A stretch of 64,000 nt of DNA, taken from positions 6,166,088 through 6,230,087 of the forward strand of contig NW_004955429.1 of NCBI RefSeq assembly GCF_000276665.1, given 5' to 3'. A model generated the notes under the pieces. The model saw only the letters and a list, made by a program, of their open reading frames with translations, did not search any database and was not told the origin of the DNA. Of the stretch, positions 1-11,114 are shown piece after piece (the first letter of the stretch is position 1; each line of letters opens with the position of its first letter). The stretch is from Chinchilla lanigera. Taxonomy: Eukaryota > Chordata > Mammalia > Rodentia > Chinchillidae. Both the position numbers and the translations under genes were made by a program.

Positions 1-1030
1 ATCAACCAGACAAAATTTAACAAAGAAATATTAGAATTAAACCAAGCCTGTGAACAAATGGACTTGGTAGATGTCTGCAGAATGCTCCACCCCAAACCAT
101 CATAATACATAATCTTCTCAGCTGCACATAGGATATTCTCCAAAATAGACCATATATTAGCTGACTAAACACATTTAAGTAAATGGAGAGGAATTTAAAT
201 CACCCCATGCGTACTACTTGACCATAGAGCAATGAAATTGGAAATCAATGATAAAGGAAATCACAAAAAACTGCATTAGCACATGGAAATTAAATGACAC
301 CTTTCTGAACAACCAATGGGTCACAGAGGAAATTAAAGATGAAATTAAACAGTATATACAATTAAGTGATAATGCCAGTACAACATACCAGCACTTATGG
401 GACTCAGTGAAAGCAACTCTATAAGGGAAATTTATAGTGATGAATTCACACATCAGGAACACAGAATGGGCTCAAATAAACAATCTTATGTTGAACCTCA
501 AATTTCTAGAAAAAGAACAAATCAAACCTAAAATTCATACTAAAGAGGAAATTATAAAGATAAGAGCAGAAATTAATGCAATAGAGACTAAAAAAAACAG
601 CACAGAGAATCAATGATTCAAAAAGTTGGTTCTTTGAAAGAATAAATAAAATTGATAAAGGATTAGACAACTTAATCAAAAAGAGACAAGAAAAAACACA
701 AATTCAAGTGATGAGGAAAAAAAAGGGGGAAATCACAACAGAGCTCACAGAAATCCAGGTCACCAATACCTACTATGAGAGCCTACATTCTAGTAAGATG
801 GAAAATACAGAAGATGAACAGATTCTTAGACACAATTGAATTGCCAAAACTAAATCAAGAAGATATAAAAATTCTAAATAACCCAATATCAGTCAGTGAA
901 ATTGAAAATGTAATTTAAAATTTACCAACAAAGAAAAGCCTAGGCCCTGACAGATTCACCAGTGAATTCTACAAAAAATTTAGAGAAGAATTAATGCCAC
1001 TAATGCTGAAACTCTTTAAAGAAATTAAAG

Positions 1031-1140
1031 GGGGCTGGGATGTAGCTCAGCGGCACAGTCCCTGCCTGGCAAGCGCAAGGTTGTGAGTTCAATTCCCAGT
1101 ACCAGAGAAAAACAAAAAACAAAAAAACAACAACAACAAC
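1031..1140 (+). mobile_element. ID SINE inserted in L1
   Basis: tRNA-Ala-derived body with box A 'tagctcagcgg' and box B region 'gagttcaattccc', then an A-rich tail. Flanked by perfect 13-bp target-site duplications 'aaagaaattaaag' at 1018-1030 and 1141-1153, which fixes both ends. Confidence 0.95.
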
Positions 1141-1246
1141 AAAGAAATTAAAGGGAAGCAGTACTTCCAAAATAATTCCTAGAAACAAGTATTACCCTGA
1201 TTCTAAAACCAGAGAAGAACACAACCAAAGCAAAACAAAACAAAAC

Positions 1247-1507
1247 AATAGCTCCATTTATTTTCTTTAGAAGCCACTTTGAAGATACCAAAGTATAGTA
1301 CAACTATTAATAACCTCTTACCTCTTTTGTCTGTAACTCACTATTATTTGTCTATTTGTTTTCCTGAGAAACTATCTTGTAGAGAACAATACGTAAAACA
1401 ATAACCATTGACAATTTCCTACCACTTTGTCTGTAATTTGGTAAGCCCCCCCTATTATTATGTTATCCTTCTTTTACTCTTTAAAATAAAAATTTAAAAA
1501 AAAAACA
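1247..1507 (+). mobile_element. 5'-truncated L1 3' end nested in older L1
   Basis: Host L1 sequence breaks after an A-rich run and resumes near 1507. The insert is an L1 3' UTR tail: it shares 'agaagccactttgaagata' with the insertion at 39316-39642 and ends in 'ctttaaaataaaaat' plus A-run. Boundaries are approximate because the left edge lies in A-rich sequence. Confidence 0.75.
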
Positions 1508-3241
1508 CTACAAGCGAGTCTCCCAAATAAACATAGGTGCAAAAATCCTCAATAAGATACTAGCAAACAAAATGTAGCAAGTCATCAAGAAGATTATAAA
1601 TCATGACCAATCAGGATTTATCCCAGAGATGCAGGGATGGTTCAACATATGCAAATCAATAATACACTTACCATAGTAACAGAGACAAAAAGTACATGAT
1701 CATCTCAATAGATGCAGAAAAGCGTTTGACAAAGTCCAGCACACATTCATGATAAAAACCCTACAAAAATTTGAGTAGTCTTTATCTCAATCTTATAAAA
1801 TCCATCTATGACAAAACAATAACCAACATCATATTAAATGGTCAAAAAAGGAAAGCTTTCACTCTAAAATCAGGAACAAGAAAAAGATGTCCATATCACC
1901 ACTCCTATTCAATATAGTTCTGGAAACATTAGCCAGAGCAATTAGACAATAGAAAAAAATAAAAGGAATAAAAATAAGAAAAGAAGAAGTTAAATTATCA
2001 TTATTTGCAGATGGTGATACTCTACATAGAAGATTCCAAAAACTCCATCAAGAAACTTGCACAGTTAATATACAAATTTAACAGTGTAGCGGATACAAAG
2101 TCAACATTCAAAATTCAATAGCATTCTTGTACACAAGCAATTAACTCACAGAAAAAGAATTTAGGGAAAGCACACCCTTCACAATAGCATCTAAAAAATA
2201 AAATACTTAGGAATCAATCTAACAAAGGATGTAAAAGATCTGTACAGTGAAAATTACAGTACCCTTAAAAAGGCAATTGAAGAGATATAGAAAGATATCC
2301 CTTGCTCTTGGATAGGAAGAATCAATATAGTGAAAATGGCCATACTCCCAAAATTATAATACAGATTTAACACAATTCCAGTTAAAATACCATTAGCATA
2401 CCTTATAGATCTAGAGAAAAAATTCCTAAAATTCATTTGGAACCAGAAGAGACCTAGAATAGCAAAAGCAAAAGCAAAGGTAAGTCAGGGAGCATTACAA
2501 TCCCAGACCTGAAATTATACTACAAAGCTACTGTAATAAAATCAGCATGGTATTAGCAAAAAAACAGGCCTGAGGAGCAAGACTTTTCTAGGTAAATGGA
2601 TGCAACTTGAGACCATACTCATAAGTGAAATAAATCAGACCCATATGTGTAAACATTGTATCATCTCAACAGTGTGAGAAACTGAATGAGTAAATAAGAT
2701 CCCAAATGTACAATAGATATTGTGAATTGGGAAGAAACTGTTCAAAAGAAAAGATAAAATGCGATGGGGGAAAGGGGAAAGGAAGAAAGGGAAAAAGAAA
2801 AAATATAGTTATACACAAGATAGTTAAAATAGTTATACACCTAGTTTCTCTTAGTTTATTGAAAAGAAAAGTTTGTGCTAATATTGTATGGAAAAGATAT
2901 CATGCCTATATTTTGTAGTCTGAATAACTACTACAAAGACAACAATATACAATGTATTAATTATTTTTACATTTTATTTTAAGGAGAAAAACAAAAACAA
3001 ATATCAAACACAAAGTCAAAAACAATAAAATGATACAGAATTTTAAAACAAGGTGCTAGGAAATTAACAATAGTTGTTATATTACATATTGTGATCTTCA
3101 AAGTAGTTAGTCAGATCACCAGACATTAGCATGCAGGATCAATAAAACAATTAAGCATTAACTTTGTATTAATTATTGTAACTCTCCTACTAACCTGTTT
3201 TGAAACTCTGTTTTATTTTTTTTCTCTTTAAAATAAAAAAA

Positions 3242-3893
3242 GTAATTAGGGTTCTCATATTTTTACTTCTATTTTCAATTCCTCTGCTGACTTTGAAAAT
3301 CATTCTTTCTATGAATTGATCTTTCTGTCCAAATATTGCAACAGTAATATCAACTTATATGGGGGGGAAATGGCATTTTAAAAGACATTTTAAACATACC
3401 ACCATGGCCGCTCTGTGTGCCATCCATGACTTTGATTTTCTAAGTCCATTTGAGAAGTTTAATGAGCGCCGTTCTGATAGAATGGAAATTCCTCATCTCC
3501 TAGGTACAAATGACAAACACAAGGGTAAAGAGAACGTCCCAGCCTCCAGGTGACATGCTAAATAGTGAGCTGGCCAGCATAAGAATGTCAATGTCCCCAT
3601 GTTCACTCATTGCAGACAAAAGCATATCTACAAGGTCATAAAGTTAGCCCAACGTTGTGCTCACAATGTGAAACTATGATCAAATACTCCTTGACATTTT
3701 TCTTTTTAATGACTGCACAGAAAGAAGAAAGAAAAAGAGAAAATGTCATAAGACTTCAAATATATAGCTTATTATTATTTTTAATCACAATGTGGAATCC
3801 TGTATCAACAAATGAAATTTAAATGGAGACTCACTGATCTTATGCTATTTAAGTAGATAAATATTATTCTTTAAAAAAAAAAAAACACAATGT
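3242..3893. other. AT-rich sequence, nothing recognised
   Basis: No repeat or gene signature that I can recognise. Short open frames at 3359-3553 and 3610-3822 (64 and 70 codons) show no family resemblance. Confidence 0.6.
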
Positions 3894-4042
3894 CCAGGCA
3901 TAGTGGCTCATGCCTACAATCCAAGGACTCAAGAGGCTGAGGCAGGAGGATTGCCATGAGTTCAAGGCCATCCGTGGCTATAAAGTAAGTTCAAGGCCAG
4001 CCTGCACTACATAGAGACACACTGTCTCAAACAAAACAAAAT
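3894..4042 (+). mobile_element. B1 (7SL-derived) SINE
   Basis: Starts 'ccaggcatagtggctcatgc', contains 'gaggctgaggcaggaggatt' and 'ggccagcctgcactacatag', and ends 'ctgtctcaaa' plus A-rich tail. The segment 'gttcaaggccag(c)' occurs twice, the internal duplication typical of rodent B1. Confidence 0.92.
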
Positions 4043-4227
4043 AGTCCCCCCAAAAATCCAGCATAATGAAAACTAAAATAAGCTATGTAATACAAATAGA
4101 TGGATTCATTAGATATATGAATGAGTAAATTAAAGTTTTTGTATAGTGAATTACAATTTGTCATTGTTTTCTTATACAATAAAAGAATTTTAAAATACTT
4201 AGTTATAAGTTACTAAAATTACCTCCA

Positions 4228-4341
4228 GGGCTGGGGAAATAGCTCAGTGGCATAAGAGCCTGCCTGGCAAGTGCAAGGTCATGAGTTCAATCCCCAGTAC
4301 CACACACACACAAAAAAAAAAAGAAATAAAATAAAATAAGA
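4228..4341 (+). mobile_element. ID SINE
   Basis: ID body with 'tagctcagtgg' and 'gagttcaatcccc'; tail starts as CA repeats and continues A-rich. Flanked by 14-bp duplications at 4214-4227 and 4342-4355 differing at one base ('taaaattacctcca' and 'taaaattacttcca'). Confidence 0.93.
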
Positions 4342-4385
4342 TAAAATTACTTCCATAGCTAGATTCCTCTAAAAGTAAATTTACA

Positions 4386-4603
4386 GGCTGGGCATGGTGG
4401 TGCATGCCTATAATCCCAGCATTCAGAAAGCTGAGGCAGGAGGATCACTGCAAGATCGAGGCCAGCCTGGAAGTAAATAAAAGAGAAGCTGAAAGAGACC
4501 AGTTTCAGCTATAAAGTGAGTTCAAGACCAGCCTGAACTGGTCTTGCTCAGCAGAGCAAGACCCTGTCTCAAAAAATAAAAATTAAATAAATAAATAATA
4601 AAG
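4386..4603 (+). mobile_element. B1 SINE with extra internal sequence
   Basis: Typical B1 start 'ggctgggcatggtggtgcat' and end 'gaccctgtctcaaaaaataa', but the middle is longer than in sister copies, with added bases around 4470-4515. Bases 4540-4563 form a perfect 10-bp stem ('ggtcttgctc' and 'gagcaagacc') with a 4-base loop. Confidence 0.85.
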
Positions 4604-5081
4604 GTAACTTTGCTAACTATAGCCCTTTTAAATAAACATTTCACAGAGTTTGTTAGACATTATTTGAAGAAAATAAAACACGATTACTAATGCAAAAAGT
4701 TTCTCCTTTTGCCTTGGTAGAGAAAAAAATTTTATATAAATTACTGTAATACCCTAAAGAGTTCTTGCATATGTTGATAAATATGATAGATATAAATGGC
4801 ATAGAAAACAATAAGCTAGATATTTCATTGTGCACATAGGATTTTCATTAGTTAGGTGTTAGATATGTACATATCTTACGAGTATTGTTAACATTTCCTT
4901 AATCTGCTTCGTTCATTTACTACCTTCATAATAACCCTGGTGCTCTGCAAATAGTCTTACAAATTTAATCTTTTACTATTAGGTTGCATTTTCATATTTC
5001 CTGGCCTACTTTGGAAAAAAGACAAGAGGAAAACTTTCATGCCGGACTGTCACTTGAAACTAAATCTACGTCCTTAAAAAT
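4604..5081. other. AT-rich sequence, nothing recognised
   Basis: No gene or repeat signature I can identify. One 60-codon antisense frame at 4653-4835 is unsupported. Confidence 0.55.
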
Positions 5082-5089
5082 GAAATGGT

Positions 5090-5192
5090 AGGGGCTGGGG
5101 ATTTAGCTCAGCGGCAAAGCGCCTGCCTCGCAAGCGCAAGGTCGTGAGTTCGGTTCCCCGTACCGCAGAAAAACCAAAAAAAAAAAAAAAAA
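5090..5192 (+). mobile_element. ID SINE, young-looking copy
   Basis: Near-consensus body: 'tagctcagcggcaaagcgcc', 'gtgagttcggttccccgtac', then a run of A. Short duplications 'gaaatggt' at 5082-5089 and 5193-5200 flank it. Confidence 0.93.
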
Positions 5193-5200
5193 GAAATGGT

Positions 5201-5689
5201 GCACTCAGCACACGGTTGTGCTCTTGCAGAATTAAATCTAACATTGTTTCTGGTTTTTCATGTTGCATGGAACTGTTTCTTGCTGTCTGGAAAATTCCTT
5301 TCTGAAATTGTCTGTACAATATTTTATTTAAATTGGAAGATAGAATAATCTCCTGCATTTCACTAACATTTCTAGAACTACTATGTAAATAGGCCCATCA
5401 AAATACCAGCTTATATGTGCAATCAGAGAGATTCAAATAGAAAACCCATTTTATTTCTGTTTAACCATCTATTGCTGATGCTAATTACCAAGTATAATCC
5501 TTCTCTTGATTTGAGTTAACACTTGAAAATATATTTCCTGAAACTGGCTCCTTGGCATGAATATCAAGATATGCGAGTTTCAAATCAAACTTCCTAAGAA
5601 TTTCAGTCAGATTTTTTTATGTGTATATTTATACCAGGTTTGCTAATATGAACATAAAATGATGTTAGTTATGATGACGTGAATTTGTT
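5201..5689. other. Unclassified AT-rich sequence
   Basis: I see no gene, RNA or recognisable repeat here. Confidence 0.5.
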
Positions 5690-6262
5690 GCATGTCCTCT
5701 AGGGGCCAGACCTTATGCTCAGTACTTTCAAGCAACTCACCTCTTTTAATCTTTAAAGAACTCTATAAAGTATTATTGTGCCTGTTTGGCAGATGAGGAA
5801 ACTGAAAGTGACAGACACTAGGGAACTTAACTGTGTTACTCAGCTTTCCGTAGCTGTAACAAACAGCTGTGTTAAATCAGCTTGGGAGGAGGAAAGGTTT
5901 ATTTGGCTAGACAGTTTCAGTCACATTTGTTCGGGTCTGTTGCCTTCTGGTCTGTGGAAAGGCCACACATCACGCAGGAGGAGCACGGTGGAGGAAATTA
6001 CTCATGGGAATTGAGAAGCAAAGACAAAGAGAGGAAAGGTCCAGGATCTCGGTATCCCTTCAAGGACACCGACTTCTGACCTAACATCCTTCAACGAGGC
6101 CCCACCTCCTAACAGTTCTGCCAACTCCCCATAGTGCCACAGTCTAGGGTCCAAGCCTTCAACACCTTGGCCTTCAGCTGACATTTTGGGCCCAAATTAT
6201 AGCACTTAGCTAAGGTTTTGAAGTCAGTAAGTGGTGAAACATGAACTGGATGGAAAAGAGGA
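5690..6262 (-). mobile_element. MIR SINE split by an LTR
   Basis: Left part (5690-5831) reads as reverse MIR, including 'cagatgaggaaactga'. The right part (6205-6262) continues the same consensus with 'gtcagtaagtggtgaaac'. The two halves join cleanly when the LTR at 5832-6204 is removed, so the MIR is older. Confidence 0.8.
5832..6204 (-). mobile_element. MaLR (MT-like) solo LTR
   Basis: A 373-bp insert with TG...CA ends, flanked by 'cttaac' (5826-5831) and 'cttagc' (6205-6210), a target duplication with one change. Read on the minus strand it follows the rodent MaLR LTR consensus as I recall it; landmarks on the plus strand are 'ggaaaggtttatttggct' and 'ggccccacctcctaacag'. No internal retroviral sequence is attached. 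Confidence 0.82.
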
Positions 6263-7159
6263 CACATCATGAAGATAGAATAAGTAAGAGGGGTGCAAAT
6301 GAGGCTAGGAATTAGCCCTGTCCATGAAATCTACAATACTTGCTTATGTTAAGCTACAGATTGACTCTAAACTTCCTAGCAGTCTTTAGAAGAACCCAAC
6401 AGAACATGGTGCATATGTTATAAAACAGAATCATTTGGTCAAGTGAAGCAGAACTATTCTTTATATACATTAAGACTATAAAGACAGTCTCAGAAGGATC
6501 CTCATAAACAAGCAGTATACTATGCAGTATAATGAAGCCCATTTTCAACATTATCCTTGCAGTAAATGTGATGGTGAATTGTCCCTGGGCTGTTTCTGAC
6601 TGATCTGCTGACACAGGAAAACAGCACAATTCACTTAAAACAAATCTCCAGGAGGCTGCAACAACATGTCCAGATACACAAGGGCCACAAGCAAGAGCCA
6701 AGGTGTTAATGAAGCCCAGAAAATTGCACTGGACATAAAAAATGAAACCAAAAACAAGTAATAAGTTCACTACATGATTTTCCCTCACTAAAAGACAATA
6801 GCTGACTTTTGTCTGTAGTCATAACCTATACACAATATTTTTCAAGAAGTAGAACTAATGAAACCCAAGCTTGAACCTTAAGAGTTTGATCTTGGTAATG
6901 AATCCTTCCAAATCTCTAGTGTGGGTTTGTCCAAACTCACCCTCTGATTTCACACTTACTTATCTTTGCTTATATACTTGGTGCATATTTTTCAACTATG
7001 CTTTTTTTGTTTTTTACCTCTTCTTGAAAAAGAAAGACTTGCCTGTTGTGATTCTGCTTCTATGATCCCTTTACAAATTTTTCTTTTCTCCTGCTCACCC
7101 AACTGAACGGATGAAGTCATATGCTGTGTTTCCACCACACTTTGAAGTAGAGCACCAAA
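6263..7159. other. Unique sequence, no gene supported
   Basis: I recognise no repeat here. A 144-codon antisense frame at 6354-6788 is long for the window, but its translation is hydrophobic and cysteine-rich with no motif, and nothing supports translation. Confidence 0.5.
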
Positions 7160-7335
7160 GCTGATATGTACTGAATGTTTATTATTCACCAGGCACTTTA
7201 CTTAATCTTTAAAACTCAGTGCTAGTACTGTTTCCATTTTGCAGATGAAGGAATGGGGGCCTTGAAGGTAAAATAACTTGACCAGTATTGCACAAAATAA
7301 ATGGCAGAGTCATCTTTCATATCCAGGCAGTCAGG
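7160..7335 (-). mobile_element. MIR SINE
   Basis: Reverse MIR: 'tgtttattattcaccaggca' corresponds to the reversed 'tgcctggcacatagtaa...' end, followed by 'cattttgcagatgaaggaa' and 'aaataaatggcagagtc'. Confidence 0.85.
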
Positions 7336-7422
7336 CTTCCAAGCTCTGGTGGCTAGCAGGCTCCATCTTTAACACAGTGTACACCACTGATTATCATTTG
7401 GCATGTGATATTTAGTTGTTTA

Positions 7423-7446
7423 TATTCTCTCTCTCTCTTTCTCTCT
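7423..7446. repeat. (TC)n microsatellite
   Basis: An almost pure run of TC dinucleotides next to the tail side of the following minus-strand SINE. Confidence 0.9.
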
Positions 7447-7617
7447 GACTGAATCTAAGGCCTTATCACTGAGCTACATCCCCAACCCTTATTTTATTTT
7501 GAAACAGAGTCTTACTGAGCGGCTAACTTCCCCAGGCATGGCTCATACTCACAATACTCTTGCCTCTGCCTCCCAGAATACTGGGATTACAGATTTGTGC
7601 GGCCACACTAGCTTGTT
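7447..7617 (-). mobile_element. B4-like composite SINE (ID + B1)
   Basis: An ID-like half in reverse ('ccttatcactgagctacatc', 'cccaaccc') runs straight into a reverse B1 half ('gaaacagagtcttactgag', 'tgcctctgcctcccagaata', 'ctgggattacag'). This fused layout is the rodent B4 / B1-ID type. The frame at 7499-7942 begins within it and is not a gene. Confidence 0.8.
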
Positions 7618-8679
7618 ATATATTTATATCTTTCTCTTCTCCCAAAGGCAGAGTTGCCTGCCCTATCCTTCTTCACTTTTTCATTTCCCATTCATTCCTC
7701 TGCCCAACAGAATGGGGCTCCTGCCCACACCACATCATGAAATTCTGTTTAGAATGGCCCCAGGCCCTCAATGTTACCTGACTCCTCTCTCCCTATGGAA
7801 ACAACAACCCCTTCCCTTGATCTTCCTTAACCTTCTGTTTTCTGTTTCTCTTCTCTGTGCCACAGGCTGTCTTTTCTCAGTCTCCATGGTTCTTCTCTTT
7901 CTGCTCTTAGGTTTTCATCCCAACCCACTTTCCCATTCTTAGTTCAATTTCTAGCATCCTTTCCTTTTCCCTTTGTGCACTTTTCCCAAGGAGACTCATC
8001 TACTCCCAAGTATTTCTTTCCAGTGCAGATTCTTCCCCTGAACAGCTCCACACAATCAGGTGTTCCCTTGTATTTTGCTAGATAGACCTGTATTATACAT
8101 AGAACATCTCTTCCATTTTGCTCTCCTTAGCACCTACTATGCCAATATTCAACTATTTTTTAAACAAGAGACTTTAGGTAAACCAAATGAGAGGATGTTT
8201 TGGTAAATCACATTGAAAATATGATGCTGTGAACTAGAAAACTCTCTGGAGAAGACACCGATCTCAAAAGACAGAACAGGCTGGTATTGGCGATGGATTG
8301 CATCTGAGTTTGAGAGCAAGACTCAGTCATAACTCCTGGGTGTCTGTCACAAACCACTGAGTATATGTGCAAAGAGCTGGCCTTTGCCTTTAATCAAGTC
8401 ACCCAGTAATTGTCAATATCAATTTGATTTGTTTTTTACTACATAGAGTCATTCTTCTATGCAAGACAGAACTCAGGAAGGAAATATTCTCCCTAAGTTG
8501 TGAGCTACCGCGTCAGACTAAAAACACTATGGGATCAGAGACTGTATCCTGGTGCCTACTCCAGTGACTGGTGTATTCACAAGCACACAACAAATAGAGA
8601 CTGTCTTTTATTAAGTACCCCTGCTATACTATTGCTCTGTATCTACTTTCTCCTTCAATAGTTATTTAAAATAGGGTTG
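7618..8679. other. Unique sequence, partly pyrimidine-rich
   Basis: 7620-8000 is CT-rich on the plus strand, which explains the open frame running to 7942. No repeat or exon that I can support. Confidence 0.5.
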
Positions 8680-10575
8680 CCCCAACAGGAAAATAACATG
8701 ACAAGCATAAATCCATACATATCAATTACAATTGCAATGTTAATGGTGTCAATTCACCAAACAAAAGAAACAGACTGGCAGAGTGGATCAAGAAGTAAGA
8801 TTTAACAATATACCCCATAAAAGAAATACACTTAATTGAAAAAGAAATGTATAAACTGAAACTCAAAGAATGGACAAAAATACTCTATCAACAGGAACAC
8901 AGAAGAAAGCAGGAGCACAATAGGAGACAGACAAAGTGAATTTAAGCCAAAACTGATTAAAAGAGACAAATAAGGTCACCACATCCCTGTAAAGGAATAA
9001 TCCAAGAGAAAAAGATAACAATCACAAATATATATGCACTGAACACCAGTTCACCCAATATGTGTAAAACAAATATTATAGCCATGAAAAATCAGATTAG
9101 CACTAATGCAATTTTAATGGATGACCTCAATGCCCCATTGTCACAAGTAGACAGATCAACTAGACAACAAATCAACAATGAAATATCAGAACTGAACCAA
9201 ACTTTTGAACAAATGAACTTAATAGATGTCTACAAAGTATTCCACTGCAGAACATCAGAATATACTTTCTTCTCACATTCTACATGTCAAAGAGTAAAAC
9301 TAGTCCATATCTTTCACCATGCAATAAACTAAAATTGAAATGGGTCAAAGATCTAATTATTAAAACAGAAACACTTAACATGCTGGAAGACAGACTAAGT
9401 AAAACTCTTGAAGATTTTGATATAGGCAAAGAATTTATGAACAAAACCCCAATCACAAGGAACTATCACAAAAAAGCAACAAAATCTCATCTTATTAAAA
9501 AGCTTTTGCACAGCAAGAGAAACCACCAACAGAGTGAAAAGACAACCCACAATGTGGGAAAAATTTTTGCTAGATCTTCCTCAGACAAAGGACTATTATC
9601 TAGAATATATAAAGAACTCAAATAAATCATGCCTCCCAAATTTAAAGACCCAGTCCAAAAATGGGCATCTGAAATGAATAGACACTTCTCAGATGAAGAA
9701 ATATGAACAGCAAATAAATATATAAAGAAAAGTTCAACATCATTGGTCATTTAAGAAATGCAAATTAAAACAATGCTGAGATTCCATCTCACTCCAGAAA
9801 GAATGGCTATTATCAAGAAATCAACAGATAACAAATGCTGGAAGGGCTGTGAGGAAAAAGGAATCATTCTCCACTGTTGGTAGGAATATAAACTGGTACA
9901 ACCACTGTGGAAATCAGTGTAGAGGTTCCTTAAAAAACTAGGATTAGAGGCTCCATTTGACCCAGCTGTTACCCTTTTTGGTATCTTCCCAAAAGAATTA
10001 AAAGCATAATTCCACAGCAATATATGAACACTCATGTTTATACCAGCACAGTTTGTAATAGCTAAATCTTGGAAACAGCCCAAATGCCCATCAACTGATA
10101 AATGGATAAAGAAGTTGTGTTTTTAATACAGTGGAGTACTACTCTACATAAAGAAGGATTAGCTGGAGACATTTCTAGCTAAATGGATGCACCCTGAGAT
10201 CATACTCAAGTGAACTAAATCAGACACATGTGTAAATATCTCATGGTTTCTCTGGTATGAGAAACTAAAAGTGTAAATAAGGACCAAAATGTATAAAGGC
10301 ATTGGAAAATGGGGAAGAAAATATTCATATGAGAAGGGGAACAGGAAGCAAGGGAGGAAAGAAGGGATAAGAAAAAAAGAATAGAAAGAAAAAATGGAAA
10401 CAAAGCTTTTGTAAATCAAGAGGGGAAGGGGGGCTGAAGGAAGGGGAAGGGAATGAGGGGAAAAAAGAAGAAGCAAGTTATATCATATACAGGTACAAAT
10501 TCCCTGTGATGAATGTTATCACTAAATATATCTAAAATGTACCTATAAAACAAATTTTGTTTTTAAAAAAACAAG
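8680..10575 (+). mobile_element. Internally deleted LINE-1, sense
   Basis: 8690-9300 reads as L1 endonuclease-region sequence ('caatcacaaatatatatgca', then 'atggatgacctcaatgcccc'). At about 9300 it jumps to the ORF2 C-terminal region ('gggtcaaagatctaattatt'), skipping the reverse-transcriptase core, and continues to a purine-rich 3' UTR (10300-10470) and an end near 10575. Frames at 9060-9332 and 9284-9625 (90 and 113 codons) are surviving ORF2 pieces. Not functional. Confidence 0.88.
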
Positions 10576-10651
10576 GTTGCTCATTTTAGGAGTGAAGATG
10601 CCAACACTTGGAAAGGTTAAGTGGCTCCTTCAAGTCTGAAAATAAAGTAGC

Positions 10652-11114
10652 TATCTTAGTTACTTTTCTTCATTGCTGAGACAAACACCCAACACAGTAA
10701 AAGAAGGAAGATTTCTTCATCTCACAATTTGTACAGGTTTCAGTTTATAGCTGATGGGCTCCAAGGCAGGATGGAATGGCAGGGGAGAAACAGTACATGG
10801 CAGGCAGAAGGCAACAAAGCAGCAAAGCAGCAGCAAGGGACAAGTGACTATAGCAGCCCTTTTTGTGTACCTTATGTTCTATCCAGGGTACACACCCTGA
10901 GGGTGAGTAGCACTCACTCCCAGGAAGGACCTTCCCTTATCTACTCTCAAAACTACAGCAAAGCAATCAGTGAACAACTTAGTAGTCACACACATTTGAT
11001 CCCAGTATCACACATTAATCCCAGCATCACACACGCAAGATCCAGACACTTCTGAAAATCCCCACCAAATACTGCATGAGGCTTTTAGGGGACAAGTAGG
11101 CACAAGCCATAACA
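10652..11114 (-). mobile_element. MaLR (MT-like) solo LTR
   Basis: Minus-strand LTR beginning 'tgttatggcttgtgcctact' (reverse of 11114 leftwards). Plus-strand landmarks are 'ggaagatttcttcatctcac' and 'ctgcatgaggcttttagggg'. Candidate 5-bp duplications 'gtagc' (10647-10651) and 'gtaac' (11115-11119) bound it. Confidence 0.75.

Larger units (their letters stand above)
1..3241 (+). mobile_element. LINE-1 remnant, sense, endonuclease to 3' end
   Basis: An L1 entering from the left edge. The first ~500 bases match the ORF2 endonuclease region (actions such as 'atggacttggtagatgtctg' are typical), bases ~750-2560 match the reverse-transcriptase region, and ~2580-2700 jumps to the ORF2 end ('taaatggatgcaacttgaga'), so a middle piece is deleted. 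A purine-rich 3' UTR (about 2760-2810) and a terminal 'ctctttaaaataaaaaaa' end it near 3241. Stop codons and frameshifts are frequent, so it is dead. An ID SINE and a second L1 tail are nested in it. Confidence 0.9.

Noticed and set aside
5090..5192. ID elements as functional tRNA genes
   Set aside because: They keep box A- and B-like promoters but cannot fold a full cloverleaf, and have A tails and target duplications.
6354..6788. 144-codon antisense frame
   Set aside because: No recognisable family, no conserved motif, and no exon boundary signals around it.
7499..7942. 147-codon frame
   Set aside because: Starts inside a B4-like SINE and continues through CT-rich DNA that lacks stops by composition.
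9060..9625. Conserved-looking 90- and 113-codon frames
   Set aside because: They are leftover L1 ORF2 segments in a deleted element.
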